NCBI GenBank assembly: GCA_026967495.1
Contig: CP114060.1
Span: 2,666,001-2,730,000, forward strand
Source of the DNA: Rouxiella badensis
Lineage (GTDB): Bacteria; Pseudomonadota; Gammaproteobacteria; Enterobacterales; Enterobacteriaceae
Length of the DNA: 64,000 bases
Reading direction: 5' to 3'
In this document: positions 44,106 to 54,369 of the stretch, piece by piece
How the letters are laid out: the number at the start of each line of letters is the position of its first letter
How positions within the stretch are numbered: the first letter of the stretch is position 1
Notes under the pieces: generated by a model
Seen by the model: the letters and a program-made list of their open reading frames with translations, nothing else
Database searches by the model: none
What the model was told of the DNA's origin: nothing
Program-made: the position numbers and the translations under genes

Positions 44106-46565
44106 ATGAAACTTTGGGTAAACCACTTTATGCAAAAGCTTTTCCGGGCGCCGTTTTACGTTGCCCTGCTACTCGCGTTAATGTTTTCTCCTTTGCTGGC
44201 CAGTGCTGCTCCAGACGATTCGTCTGACCAGGACCAAACCGCCGAGACCACCAAGCCCGTCGATGCCCCTGCGGCATTGGGATCGCTGCAAAAGCGCCTC
44301 GATACCATTAAACAACAGGTATCGACGGCCAAAAATGACAAGTCTCTCAGTGGATTAAGCGACGATGCCTTGAAACTGGGCAGCGATGCCGATGCGCTCG
44401 GCACCGCCTTGCAGCCTCTGCGTGCTCAGGTGCAGGCCAAGCTCGATGTGCTAGGCCCGGCTCCGGCCACTGGCGCGCTGCCTGAGACCCCGCAGGTGAT
44501 TAAGCAGCGTAAAGACCTGAATGCCAGCAAGACGGCGCTCGATAACCAGATTCAGCAGGCGGGTGCAATCAAAACCAGCGCCAACAATCTGGCCGCGCAA
44601 ATTGGCGGTCTGCGTCGCGATGCGCTGAAAACTCAGCTGGCGCTGAATACCGGCAGCATTTTTGGCAGCAACTTCTGGTCGGCGCTGACGTCGCCAACCG
44701 ACGATGACGTCGAGCGTTTTGGCGAATACCGTCAGCAGATGAAGGACGCGTGGCACCTGACCTGGCAGCCTGAGTGGCGCGTAGGCAGTGGACTGTTGCT
44801 GCTCGCTGCCATACTGATCGGGGTGTTCGGTAGCCGAGTGCTCGACATTCCTCTCGCCTGGTTGACGCCGCGCTGGCTGCCTGAAGGTCGCCTGCGCCGC
44901 AGCTTCTTCGCTTTTGCGACGGCCGCTATCACCATTATGACGTTGGGCGGCGCGGCAAAGCTGTTTTCTCTGGCCTTTACCCGCATGCCGGACGTCAGCG
45001 AGTGGGTGGCAGAAACCGGTGAGCTGATCGTCAGGCTTTCGATATTCTCTGCGCTAATTGTCGGGCTGGGGCGCTCGCTGCTCTCCATCGCGCACCCTTC
45101 ATGGCGTCTGCCGGGCATCGCCGATCCGGTCGCCAAGACGCTGGACAGTTTCCCGAAAATGCTCTCGGCCTTCATTCTGATTTTTGGCCTGATAGAGGGC
45201 ATCAACAATCTGGTCGGCACCAGCATCTCGGTGACCTTGTTCGGTAACGGGCTATCGGCCTTGCTGGTTGCTATCAGCGCGGCGTTCGCACCGATGCGCG
45301 TTAACCGCCTGCGCCGCAAACTGTTGGCCAAAGGCGAACAACCGGAAGCCCGTTCGACGCTGGCCGGTCTGCTGCATCTGGCAACCAGCGTGATGGCGTT
45401 TGCCATTTTCGTCGCTCTGGTGGTGGGTTATGTGCCACTGGCGCGCTTCCTGACCTATGAGCTGCTGTGGATTGGTACGGTCGTTGCCTGTCTGTATACG
45501 TTGATGCATCTGGCCATCGATCTGAGTGAAAGCCTGTTTTCACCGAGCACCGCCAGTGGTCGACTGCTCAAACACTCGCTGAGTCTCAACGATCGACATC
45601 TCTCTCTGGCCGCCACGCTTCTGTCTGCGGTGGCGAAAACCGTACTGCTGCTGACCGCCGTTACGCTGTTGCTCGGCGGTAACTTCGGCACCACGACGCC
45701 GCTGGAAATCTTCAGCAAAGTGGTGGACGTATGGGGCGGTAAGGGTCTGGAACACCTAAACATTATTCCAGCCCACATGGTCAACGCCTTGATCTTCCTG
45801 ATTGTTGGCTGGTACGTGCTGCGTTCTGCGCGACGCTGGCTGGACAACGATTTCCTGCCGAAGACCAACATGGACCGCGGTATGCGCGCCTCGCTGGTGA
45901 CGCTGTTCTCCAACGTGGGTCTGGTGCTACTAATTTTGGTGACGCTGTCGGTGCTGGGCATCGAGTGGAACCGACTGGCGTGGATTGTGAGTGCGCTGTC
46001 GGTCGGTATCGGTTTTGGCTTGCAGGAGATCGTTAAGAACTTTATCTCGGGCCTGATTCTTCTGACCGAGCGTCCGGTGAAAGTCGGTGATCTGGTCAGC
46101 ATCGGCGGCGTTGAGGGGGATATTCGCCGTATCAATGTCCGTGCAACCGAGCTGCAGCTGAGTGACCGTTCAACGGTGATTGTGCCGAACTCGCAGTTTA
46201 TCTCGCAGAACGTGCGTAATGCCACCATGGGCAACGCACAGGGTGTCGCGACTATCGCACTGACTTTCCCGCTGGATATCGACCCTGAAGAAGTCCGCAA
46301 CATGCTGCTTGAGGCCTACGAGGCGCACGACTCGATTATGGAAACGCCTGCACCTTCCGTTTCCTTCAGCCAACTGGGTCCTGACGGTATTGTGTTGAGC
46401 GTGACGGGGTATGTGAACAGTCCGCGCGTAGTAAGCCGCACCAAGAGTGACCTGCTGTATGAGATCCTCAAGAAACTGCGCGAGGCGGGCGTATCGCTCA
46501 GCCGTACGCAGACTATGGTGCTGGCAAACATGCCGGAGCGGGGCGTGGGTAACACGGTAGAATAA
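44106..46565 (+). CDS. Large MscS-type mechanosensitive channel with DUF3772 domain
   Basis: About 819 residues. A signal peptide (FRAPFYVALLLALMFSPLLASA) is followed by a periplasmic DUF3772 region with coiled-coil character (LQKRLDTIKQQVSTAKNDKS), about nine membrane helices, and the MscS pore and beta domain: RGMRASLVTLFSNVGLV, LSVGIGFGLQEIVKNFISGL, RPVKVGDLVSIGGVEGD and VPNSQFISQNVRN. It releases solutes on hypo-osmotic shock and may have additional substrate roles. ATG 44106 starts the signal peptide; ATG 44130 is a close alternative. The frame is open 126 bases further upstream without a good ribosome site. Confidence 0.85.
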   Translation: MKLWVNHFMQKLFRAPFYVALLLALMFSPLLASAAPDDSSDQDQTAETTKPVDAPAALGSLQKRLDTIKQQVSTAKNDKSLSGLSDDALKLGSDADALGTALQPLRAQVQAKLDVLGPAPATGALPETPQVIKQRKDLNASKTALDNQIQQAGAIKTSANNLAAQIGGLRRDALKTQLALNTGSIFGSNFWSALTSPTDDDVERFGEYRQQMKDAWHLTWQPEWRVGSGLLLLAAILIGVFGSRVLDIPLAWLTPRWLPEGRLRRSFFAFATAAITIMTLGGAAKLFSLAFTRMPDVSEWVAETGELIVRLSIFSALIVGLGRSLLSIAHPSWRLPGIADPVAKTLDSFPKMLSAFILIFGLIEGINNLVGTSISVTLFGNGLSALLVAISAAFAPMRVNRLRRKLLAKGEQPEARSTLAGLLHLATSVMAFAIFVALVVGYVPLARFLTYELLWIGTVVACLYTLMHLAIDLSESLFSPSTASGRLLKHSLSLNDRHLSLAATLLSAVAKTVLLLTAVTLLLGGNFGTTTPLEIFSKVVDVWGGKGLEHLNIIPAHMVNALIFLIVGWYVLRSARRWLDNDFLPKTNMDRGMRASLVTLFSNVGLVLLILVTLSVLGIEWNRLAWIVSALSVGIGFGLQEIVKNFISGLILLTERPVKVGDLVSIGGVEGDIRRINVRATELQLSDRSTVIVPNSQFISQNVRNATMGNAQGVATIALTFPLDIDPEEVRNMLLEAYEAHDSIMETPAPSVSFSQLGPDGIVLSVTGYVNSPRVVSRTKSDLLYEILKKLREAGVSLSRTQTMVLANMPERGVGNTVE

Positions 46566-46607
46566 AGGGTGTGCGTCCCTTTAAGACGCTTTTAGGTCAA
46601 GGGCACG

Positions 46608-46672
46608 CGCCTTGCGCGCTGCCCCATAACCCCATTAGCGGCCCTAGGCCGTGCGCCCAGCACAAAAAATAC
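46608..46672 (-). repeat. Dispersed intergenic repeat, copy B
   Basis: On the minus strand TTTTTTGTGCTGGGCGCACG, then GGGCCGCTAATGGGGTTATG, matching copy A at 38818 in order and spacing. It lies between the MscS-type gene and corA. Confidence 0.45.
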
Positions 46673-46675
46673 TTT

Positions 46676-47677
46676 TTACAACCACCCAGACTTTTTCAAC
46701 TTGATGTATAAGGCGATACATCCCACCACCGTGATCCCGAGTGTCACCGGATAACCCCAGGCGTCGTTCAGCTCCGGCATGTCTTTGAAGTTCATCCCGT
46801 AGAGGCTGAAAATCACCGTGGGAATCGCCAAGATTGCCCCCCATCCTGCCAGCTGCTGTACCACCTCATTCTGATGAACCGACACCAGCGCCAGATTCAC
46901 ATGCATGGCGTTAGCCAGCATCTCACGCATGTCGTCAGTGGTGGTCACCACCTGATGGGCGTGGTCCTGCACGTCACGCAGGTAGGCGCGCAGTGACTTA
47001 GGCACCAGCCCTTCATGATGCTGGATCAGCTGATTACAAATATCTCCCATCGGCAGCGCGGCGTTGTGCAGGCTGAGCAGCTCACGGCGCAGGCGATAAA
47101 CCTGATGCACCGCGTTCTGATCAAACTCGGACTTGAACATCCGCGACTCAATCTGCTGAAACTGCTGCGTGTACTCATGCAGAATGGTCAGATAGTTATC
47201 CACTATCATGTCCAGAATGGCATACAGCGCGTAACCCGGACCTTTGGCAAGCAAGTCCGGGCACTCCTCCGCATGTTTGCGCACCTGCGCATAGCTGGAA
47301 GAGGCGCCGTGGCGTACCGTAATCAGGAAATTCTTGCCGACGAACAGGTGCGTTTCACCATACTGAATGGTGTCGCCAACCAGCTGCGCCGTTTTGACCA
47401 CGATGAAAAGTGACTCACCGTACTGCTCGATTTTAGGGCGCTGATGGGCGGTCAGCGCATCTTCAATCGCCAGGTCATGCAGGCCAAACTCCTGCTGAAT
47501 CTCGCGCATATAGTTGTTGTCAGGCTGCACCAGTCCAAGCCAGACAAAGGTGTCTGGCGCCTTGATGACTTCGCTGATGTCTTCGATAGTCACCTGCTGC
47601 AATTTCTTACCATTGCGGTAGGCGACGCTGCTTATCACCGAATCAGACTGCGCTTTCGTCTCGTTGTCATTGCTCAT
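46676..47677 (-). CDS. corA: CorA-family magnesium/divalent metal transporter
   Basis: A 333-residue CorA-type channel. A large acidic cytoplasmic N-terminal domain leads through a long stalk helix (DVQDHAHQVVTTTDDMREML) to two C-terminal helices with the pore motif YGMNFKDMPEL and a basic tail KLKKSGWL. Forms pentamers moving Mg2+ and possibly Co2+ or Ni2+. It is the last gene of the efflux operon, its start overlapping the outer-membrane factor stop by four bases, which is an unusual place for a CorA. It may be a paralogue rather than the main Mg2+ channel. Confidence 0.88.
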   Translation of the reverse strand: MSNDNETKAQSDSVISSVAYRNGKKLQQVTIEDISEVIKAPDTFVWLGLVQPDNNYMREIQQEFGLHDLAIEDALTAHQRPKIEQYGESLFIVVKTAQLVGDTIQYGETHLFVGKNFLITVRHGASSSYAQVRKHAEECPDLLAKGPGYALYAILDMIVDNYLTILHEYTQQFQQIESRMFKSEFDQNAVHQVYRLRRELLSLHNAALPMGDICNQLIQHHEGLVPKSLRAYLRDVQDHAHQVVTTTDDMREMLANAMHVNLALVSVHQNEVVQQLAGWGAILAIPTVIFSLYGMNFKDMPELNDAWGYPVTLGITVVGCIALYIKLKKSGWL

Positions 47678-49221
47678 GGATTGTCAACCGTCTCGGCCGG
47701 GCCAAAAACGTGATAGGTCGGTAGCTTGACGTCCTGGTAAGGTTCCCAGCCACCGCCGAGCGATTTATACAGCGACACCAGATCGGTGCTGGTCTGTACC
47801 TTGGCCTCGGCGCTTTGCTGTAGCGCCTGAGCCAGCTGGCGCTGTGCGTCGAGCACGTTAATGAAGGAGACGAGGCCTTTTTTGTAGCCATCGGTCGCGA
47901 GGTCGAAGCTGGTTTGCAGCGCGCTTGCCGAATACTCCAGACCGTTAACGCGGTCCTGATCGGTGCGGTAGCTCACTAACGCGTTATCAACGTCCTGCAG
48001 CGCGGTCAGTACCGTCTGGCGATAGTTGAGCACCGCATTAGCCTGCTGCGCACGCGACAGTCGTACGCTGGAGACCAGTCGTCCGCCCTGGAAGATAGGC
48101 AGAGAGACCTGAGGTCCGAAGGAGAAGAAGTGGCTGCTCCAGTCGGTCAGATATCCCGAGTCGGTGTTACGCAGGCCAAGCTGTCCGCTCAACGAAATGC
48201 TGGGGAACATCTGCGCGACCGAGACCCCGATATTGGCGGTAGCAGAATGGAGATCCGCCTCTGCCTTGCGCACGTCGGGACGACGGCGCGCCAGCTCTGA
48301 CGGGATACCGACCGAAACCATGGCCGGAATAGCCGGCAGCGGTTTGACCTGAGTCAGTTCTCCGTCCAGCGAGCCTGGGATCTGCCCCAGCAATACCGCG
48401 AGACCGTTCATCGCCTGACGTTCCTGAGCCTGATACTGCGGCAGCTGAGCACGCAGCGAACCGAGCTGGGCACGCGCGTTCTCGACGTCAACCTGCGGCG
48501 CGAGGCCGTGCTGAGAACGGCTCTGCGTCAGGTCCATCGTCTGCTGGGCAACGTCAATCTGCGTCTGAATGGTCGCGAGCACCGTTTGTGCGCCACGCAG
48601 TTGCAGATAGGTACGCGCTACTTCGGCCTCCAGTGAGACCAGCGCATCGTTGCGGCTTTCGACCGACGACTGAGTCTGGGCCTTGGCCATCTCGACCGAG
48701 CGACGGGTGCCGCCAAACAGGTCAAGTTCCCAGCTGGCGTCGAATCCGCCCTGATAAACGTTGACTGGACCGGTCGCCGAGTCAACCGCGCTCGCGGCTT
48801 CCGGGCTGATATCCTCAAGCTTGTCCTGAATACCGGTCGATTTTAGCTCGCCCTTAAGGCCAAGCTGTTGGCGAGTCATCTGCGCGGAGGCATTCACCGA
48901 AGGCAGCCATGCGCCCTGTGCCTGAGTCACCTGTTCACGCGCACCGGCGATACGCAGCACCGCCTGCTGTAGCGAAATATTTCCCGCGATGGCGCGGTCA
49001 ATCAGGCTGTCGAGCTGCGGGTCCTTAAACGACTTCCACCACTGTGGGTCCGGCTGAGAGGCGAGGGCGATAGAGTCCGCCGGATTGTTGCGTGGCTGAT
49101 TAATGTCGCTAAAAGCGCCCGGGGTTTTAGCATGCGGCGCCTGATAATCGGGGCCGACCGAACAGCCAGCCAGTGCCAGCGCCAGAACAGAGAGGGTAAA
49201 ACGTGATACATAGGCCGACAT
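47674..49221 (-). CDS. Outer-membrane efflux lipoprotein (NodT/OprM family)
   Basis: A 515-residue TolC-like channel. Lipoprotein signal ending LALAGC (Cys20) with CSVGPDYQAP, the classic RND/MFS outer-membrane factor start. Two OEP repeats are visible (RIAGAREQVTQAQGAWLPSV and LARRRPDVRKAEADLHSATA), each with long coiled coils, and GPQVSLPIFQGGRL in the barrel part. It completes a three-part pump with the EmrB- and EmrA-like proteins encoded immediately upstream. Confidence 0.9.
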   Translation of the reverse strand: MSAYVSRFTLSVLALALAGCSVGPDYQAPHAKTPGAFSDINQPRNNPADSIALASQPDPQWWKSFKDPQLDSLIDRAIAGNISLQQAVLRIAGAREQVTQAQGAWLPSVNASAQMTRQQLGLKGELKSTGIQDKLEDISPEAASAVDSATGPVNVYQGGFDASWELDLFGGTRRSVEMAKAQTQSSVESRNDALVSLEAEVARTYLQLRGAQTVLATIQTQIDVAQQTMDLTQSRSQHGLAPQVDVENARAQLGSLRAQLPQYQAQERQAMNGLAVLLGQIPGSLDGELTQVKPLPAIPAMVSVGIPSELARRRPDVRKAEADLHSATANIGVSVAQMFPSISLSGQLGLRNTDSGYLTDWSSHFFSFGPQVSLPIFQGGRLVSSVRLSRAQQANAVLNYRQTVLTALQDVDNALVSYRTDQDRVNGLEYSASALQTSFDLATDGYKKGLVSFINVLDAQRQLAQALQQSAEAKVQTSTDLVSLYKSLGGGWEPYQDVKLPTYHVFGPAETVDNP

Positions 49222-49223
49222 AG

Positions 49224-50788
49224 TTAATGGGATCCGGCACTACCTTCGCTCTTAACTGGCGAAAGCAGAAAACAAAATGGGATCAAAATACAGGTAACAA
49301 GGGCGCAATAGCTGAAGGTGTCGATGTAGGCGAGGATCCTCGACTGCGAAGACATCTCCTGATACATGCGGGCCGTCGCCAGCGTCGTCGGGTCGCCCAC
49401 GACACTGGTGAAATCGCGGATCGCTGCCGCGCCTTTCTGTACCGCAATATTAAATTGCTCGTTCAGCGGGGTCATGTTGTGCACCATGTGTGCGCTGTTG
49501 GCCTGCGTTCGTTCGGTCACGCTGGTCGTGGCAAGCGAAATACCAATCGACCCGGCGACGTTACGGAACATGGTAAACAGCGCCGCACCGTCGGCGTTCA
49601 TTCTCTGTGGCAGGGTAATAAACGCGATAGTGGTCAGCGGCACAAACAGGAAGCCCAGCCCCATCGACTGCGCGCTGCGATACATCACCAGCGTGCCGAA
49701 GTTAATGTTAGGGACCAGCGTCATCGAATACACAAAAGAAGCCGACATGATGGCGAAACCAAAGGCTATCAGGTAACGCGTCTGAATTGACGGCATCAGC
49801 TTGAGCACCAACGGAATACTGAAGACCACTACCACTGCTCCCGGCGTCATCACCAGACCCGAGAGGGTCGCGGTATAACCGAGCTGTTGCTGGGCAAGCT
49901 GAGGAATAAGCACCGAGCTGGCGTAAAGGATAAGCGCCATACCGCCCATCAACAGGCTGGAAACCGCAAAGTTGCGGTCCTTCAGACAGCGCAGGTCAAC
50001 CACCGGTTTCTTGGTATACAGTAGCCAGTACACCGCACCGACGATACCCACGGCGGCCAGCACGGCAAAGGTCACGATAAAGCTCGACTGGAACCAATCC
50101 TCGTCCTCACCCCGGTCCATCATGACCTGTAGGCAGCCAAGCCCCAGGGTAATCAGGCCGATACCGATATAGTCGATGCTCAACTTATCTTTGGATTTCT
50201 GCTCCCACGGCGGATCTTCCAGCAGCTGATAAATCGCAATCAGCGCAATGATCCCAATCGGGATGTTAATCAGGAATACCCAGCGCCAGCTGTAACTGTC
50301 GGTTATCAAACCGCCGAGTGTCGGGCCAAGGATAGGGGCAACGATAATCGCGATGGAGGAGAGACCGAACGCCTTGCCGCGATCTTCTCTCTTGAAGTAG
50401 TCCAGCAGTACCGACTGTTGTACCGGCTGCAAACCGCCGCCGAAGAACCCTTGCAGCAGGCGGAAGAGGATCATTTGCCACAGCTCGGTGGCTATCCCGC
50501 ACAGGAAAGAACAGACGGTGAACATCAGGATACAGATCATGAAGTAGTTTTTACGGCCAAACGTTCGGCTCAGGAACGCAGAGACCGGCAGTACGATACC
50601 GTTTGCTACCAGGTACGAGGTCAGTACCCAGGTTGACTCGTCATAGCTTGAGGAGAGCGATCCCGCGATGTGCGGGAGCGCCACGTTGACGATGGTGGTG
50701 TCGAGTATCTCCATGAATACGGCGATGGTGACCACAATGGCCACCGCCCACGCATTACTCTTGAAGTATCAACTTCTTTCTTCGCCAC
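49224..50788 (-). CDS. EmrB-like DHA2 multidrug permease, probable N-terminal frameshift
   Basis: A 14-helix major-facilitator drug:proton antiporter. The open frame from 50744 lacks the usual N-terminal tail; a GTG at 50788, directly after the emrA stop (TGAGTG), followed by one missing A near 50768 gives AKKEVDTSKSNAWAV leading into AVFMEILDTTIVNVALPHI. Motifs seen: LDTTIVNVALPHIAGSL (helix 1), RLLQGFFGGGLQPVQQSVLL (motif B) and APILGPTLGGLI (motif C). Operon order emrA-emrB-OMF-corA with two- to four-base junctions. Drugs carried are unknown. Confidence 0.88.
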
Positions 50789-52024
50789 TCATTCAACGGT
50801 TACCGACGGTTCTACAGACAGGCCGAGCGGCAGCGGGTTCTTAGGATCATAGCCGCTGTCGATAACGATTTTAACCGGCACGCGTTGAACGATTTTTACA
50901 TAGTTACCGGTAGCATTTTCAGCCGGGAAGGCCGAGAAGCGTGAGCCGGTACCTTGCTGGATGCTGTCTACGTGACCGTGTAACTCGATATTCGGATAGG
51001 CGTCGATTTTAATGTCCACTTTGTTGCCCGGCTTCATGCGTTCCAGCTGAGACTCTTTGAAGTTGGCGGCTATCCAGATGTCCGGTGAGACCAGCGAGAA
51101 CAGGGAAGATCCGGCCTGCACCAGCGTACCGAGCTGAACGTTACGCATGGTGACGTAGCCATCAAAAGGTGCGCGGACGTTGGCGTAGGAGAGATTCAGG
51201 TCGGCCGTTTCCAGCTGGGCCTTGGCCTGCTCAACCTGTTGCTGACGTGCCTCGACGTTGGTTTCGGCGTTGCGAATTTGCAGTTGAACCTGTGACGCAA
51301 CCTGCACCTGCGCTTTAGCGTTGGCCAGGTCGGCATTGGCAGAGCGCAGCTGGGCGTTGGAACTGTCAATATTTTGTTGAGTGGTCGCGCGGGGATCTAC
51401 GCCGCGCTGACGACGGTAATCGGCCGTGGCGTTTTGCAGACTCGCTTCTGCGCGCGCTTCCTGAGCCTGGGCCTGCGCGAGCTGGGCAGGGTACTGGACC
51501 TTGGCCAAATCGTACTGAACCTGCGCCTGATGCAATTGGGAGACCGCCAGACCGAGCTGAGCGCTGGCCTGATCGCGCTGCGCCTGTGCGTCGCGTGGGT
51601 CAATCTGCACCACAAGCTGGCCTTTCTTGACGAATTCGTTGTCCTTGACCGCCAGATTCACCACGTAGCCCGAAATCTTCGGTGCGACGGTCACCGCGTT
51701 GCCTTCGGTAAAGGCGTCGTCGGTGGTTTCCAGATTGCGATTCAGGAACCAGAAAATGAGTGCTGCGATGATGATAACAATGACCACGATACCTAAAATG
51801 ATCAGCGGCTTTTTGCCGGGACCTTTAGGGTTTTCGGCATCATTTCCGTCGCCTTCTTTCTTTTGGCCGTGAGTGCTGTCATCGCCGTTGGTATGGCCTT
51901 CGCCAGATTTTACGTGCGTTGAGTTAATGCCAAGTTTAGTGCTGTCCGTTGCATCGTTGCCGTGCTGGGTCGTTTCTTTTTTGTTATCAGTCATGTTGTT
52001 ATGATCGCTGGTTATATTGCTCAT
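50789..52024 (-). CDS. EmrA-like HlyD-family membrane fusion protein
   Basis: A 411-residue periplasmic adaptor anchored by one helix (KKPLIILGIVVIVIIIAALI, about residues 72-91). The lipoyl half-motif GNAVTVAPKISGYV, a long alpha hairpin rich in Gln/Ala, and the second half YANVRAPFDGYVTMRNVQLG are standard. The cytoplasmic N-terminus of about 70 residues is unusually long and made of Asn, Asp, Lys, Gly and His, and could bind metal or be disordered. First gene of the efflux operon; divergent from the CDF exporter gene. Confidence 0.9.
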   Translation of the reverse strand: MSNITSDHNNMTDNKKETTQHGNDATDSTKLGINSTHVKSGEGHTNGDDSTHGQKKEGDGNDAENPKGPGKKPLIILGIVVIVIIIAALIFWFLNRNLETTDDAFTEGNAVTVAPKISGYVVNLAVKDNEFVKKGQLVVQIDPRDAQAQRDQASAQLGLAVSQLHQAQVQYDLAKVQYPAQLAQAQAQEARAEASLQNATADYRRQRGVDPRATTQQNIDSSNAQLRSANADLANAKAQVQVASQVQLQIRNAETNVEARQQQVEQAKAQLETADLNLSYANVRAPFDGYVTMRNVQLGTLVQAGSSLFSLVSPDIWIAANFKESQLERMKPGNKVDIKIDAYPNIELHGHVDSIQQGTGSRFSAFPAENATGNYVKIVQRVPVKIVIDSGYDPKNPLPLGLSVEPSVTVE

Positions 52025-52330
52025 CGAAGAGTCGGCACGCAGTATGCCTTGACGAGGATTTAAAAGAAGCTCGCTTTACCCTAGAAGATATTGTTGTAAA
52101 TGCAAGTAAATTTAAGTCAGTTCGTTTAGCTTTTAGCCACTCCCCGCCAGATTGATCGGTAACGTTGGAAAAAATCTTTATGACAAGATCAAAAAGTGGC
52201 AAAGTACCTCCCCAGCCGCAAAAACTTGTCACGATTATCACTTCGTTTATCAGGGTTAATTCTCTTAGGTAGCTGCAGATTAGTCACTCATCTCTTTATT
52301 ATTAAAAAATGTATATTTCAGGATAACTGT

Positions 52331-53264
52331 ATGACAAACACGCCGACTTCTCCCGTGAGTCCAGACATGCCCTATAAAGGCCTGACCCGAATGGCCTCGC
52401 TGGTTTCACTGATCGTCGCGTTAGTGCTGGTGGGGGTAAAAGTCTGGGCGTGGGCGGCGACCGGCTCCATTGCGTTGCTGACCTCGGCGGCAGACGGGCT
52501 GGTTGATGTGCTGGCCTCGCTGGTCACGCTGATTGGCGTACGTTACGCGGGGCGTCCTGCTGATAAGGGGCATCGCTACGGACACGGTAAGGCCGAAGCC
52601 GTCGCGGCATTTGTACAGGCACTGTTGCTCGGTGGCGCGGGGTTGGTGCTGGGGGTCGAATCGATTGAACGCTTGATAAACCCTCAACCGCTGGCGGCCT
52701 TAGGAACCGGCATCTGGGTGATTATCGGCAGTTCACTGGCGGCGGTAGGGTTGGTGCTGATGCAGACCTATGTAGTAAAACGCACAGGATCCACGGCGAT
52801 TGCCGCCGATCGTGCGCACTACGTTACCGACGTGGCGGTGAATATCGCCGTTTTGCTGGCGCTTGTATTGGAACATTACCTGGGTTGGACCCGCGCCGAC
52901 TCCACCGGTGCGCTGCTGATTTCGTTTTACATGCTGTGGAATGCCAAAGGCATGGCGGCCGATGCGCTGAAGCAATTGCTGGACAGAGAGACTCGACGTT
53001 GAAGACCGCAAACGTGTCAGAGCGGCGGTGATGAGCTGCGAGGGCGTCAAGGGGGTGCACGATATCCGTACGCGTAACGGCGGTGACAGAGTGTTTGTCG
53101 AGTTTCACCTCGAGGTTGACGGCAAGCTGTCCGTTGACGTTGGGCATGATATCGGTGATGCGGCAGAGGCGGCAGTTAGACTGCTCTTTACCTCCGCCGA
53201 CGTCACCGCGCACCTTGAGCCTGCCGGTATCGACGACGATCGCCTGGATGACCTGTTTAAATAA
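52331..53264 (+). CDS. Cation diffusion facilitator (FieF-like metal exporter), one frameshift
   Basis: About 310 residues after repair. Six-helix CDF fold: AATGSIALLTSAADGLVDVL with the metal-site Asp, HRYGHGKAEAVAAF (His and Asp ligands region), DRAHYVTDVAVNI, and a cytoplasmic C-terminal domain with HDIRTRNGGDRVFVEFHLEV. It exports Zn2+, Fe2+ or similar from the cytoplasm. The frame breaks at 52988-52994 (GAGACTC); restoring GAGCTC gives DRELDVEDRKRV. ATG 52331 follows GGATAAC. The longer upstream frame crosses the emrA promoter region and is unlikely. Confidence 0.87.
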
Positions 53265-53311
53265 GTCGCTCCCCTGCCCGAGTCGTTGTTTGAGCGAGCC
53301 GGGCTAGGGCG

Positions 53312-54085
53312 CTATAGAAACGCAGTGTCGAGGGTGGCTCTTAACGCCACCATGGTCTTCTCCGCATGATGCATATGCTCGCGCATCACCTGCTCAACCT
53401 GCTGCGCATCTCTGCGCCGCATCGCATCGATTAAACGCGTCTGAAGGGCAATGCCTTCGCTGCGCTCGATGGGTTCTTGCCGCTTATAGATTTTTTTGCA
53501 TACCGCCAGGTCCTTCAGCAGGCGCTGGAGAAAGTGGCAGATAAAGGCCAACAGCACGTTGTCGGAATAGCTGGCTACCACGCCGTGAAAATCCAGTTCA
53601 GCCATAAGTTGATCCCAGCGTTCCTGATCGTTTGCCGGGTCGCGGTCGTAGACGCTAATCAGTTGCTGAAGCTGGTCAAAACCCGCCTCATCCATATTTT
53701 CTATGGCACTGACGGCGACCACTGGCTCCAGTGCTTTACGCAGGGAGTAGATATCGCTGATGGAGAGTTGACGGGTAAACAGATAGTTCGACAGCAGGCT
53801 CATGGCGCGGGTTTCGCTCATCGACTCGATAAACGCACCGCCGCCGGGTCCCGTTCGGGTGCGAATCAGCCCCTGAACCTCCAGGGATTTCAACGCCTCC
53901 CGCACCGTGCCTTTCCCTGCTGCGAAACGGGTTGTCAGGTCTTTCTCCTGCGGTAAACGATCCCCTGGCACCAGGTTATCGTTAATGATGGTCTTCTTTA
54001 TCTCATCGGCAATCTGGTCCGTGCGCTTGCGTCGAGCCGGGTCGGTTACTGGACGGGTCTCTTTAATGCTTAGATCGCTAGTCAT
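53312..54085 (-). CDS. GntR/FadR-family transcriptional regulator
   Basis: A 257-residue regulator: N-terminal winged helix (PGDRLPQEKDLTTRFAAGKG, TVREALKSLEVQGLIRTR) and a C-terminal FCD domain of helices with the metal-binding pattern D-H-H (LDFHGVVAS, MREHMHHAEKTM). FCD proteins usually sense organic acids. Nothing adjacent looks like its metabolic target. The 284 bases between it and the TetR gene hold no gene. Confidence 0.85.
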   Translation of the reverse strand: MTSDLSIKETRPVTDPARRKRTDQIADEIKKTIINDNLVPGDRLPQEKDLTTRFAAGKGTVREALKSLEVQGLIRTRTGPGGGAFIESMSETRAMSLLSNYLFTRQLSISDIYSLRKALEPVVAVSAIENMDEAGFDQLQQLISVYDRDPANDQERWDQLMAELDFHGVVASYSDNVLLAFICHFLQRLLKDLAVCKKIYKRQEPIERSEGIALQTRLIDAMRRRDAQQVEQVMREHMHHAEKTMVALRATLDTAFL

Positions 54086-54369
54086 AATTTCCTTACCCTA
54101 ATTAATAAGTTGCCCATAGTGATAATTCCGTTTCGGCAACCCGTCTTGACGAAGGTAACTGCACCTGCCTTCGCCAACGCTAGACGGATGAATATGAAGG
54201 ATAGGCTAAATTTTCACTTTGGACGCTCAGGAGGCAACAAAACCTGAGCCAGAATTGAGACATCCCACGCGCGAGCGGGTTCAGAGAAATGTTTAATTAT
54301 TCTTAATAATAGAAAGAGGGAGGGGATGCGAAAAGGGATAAGCGGGCCGACAGCCCGCGTGGGGAGGGG

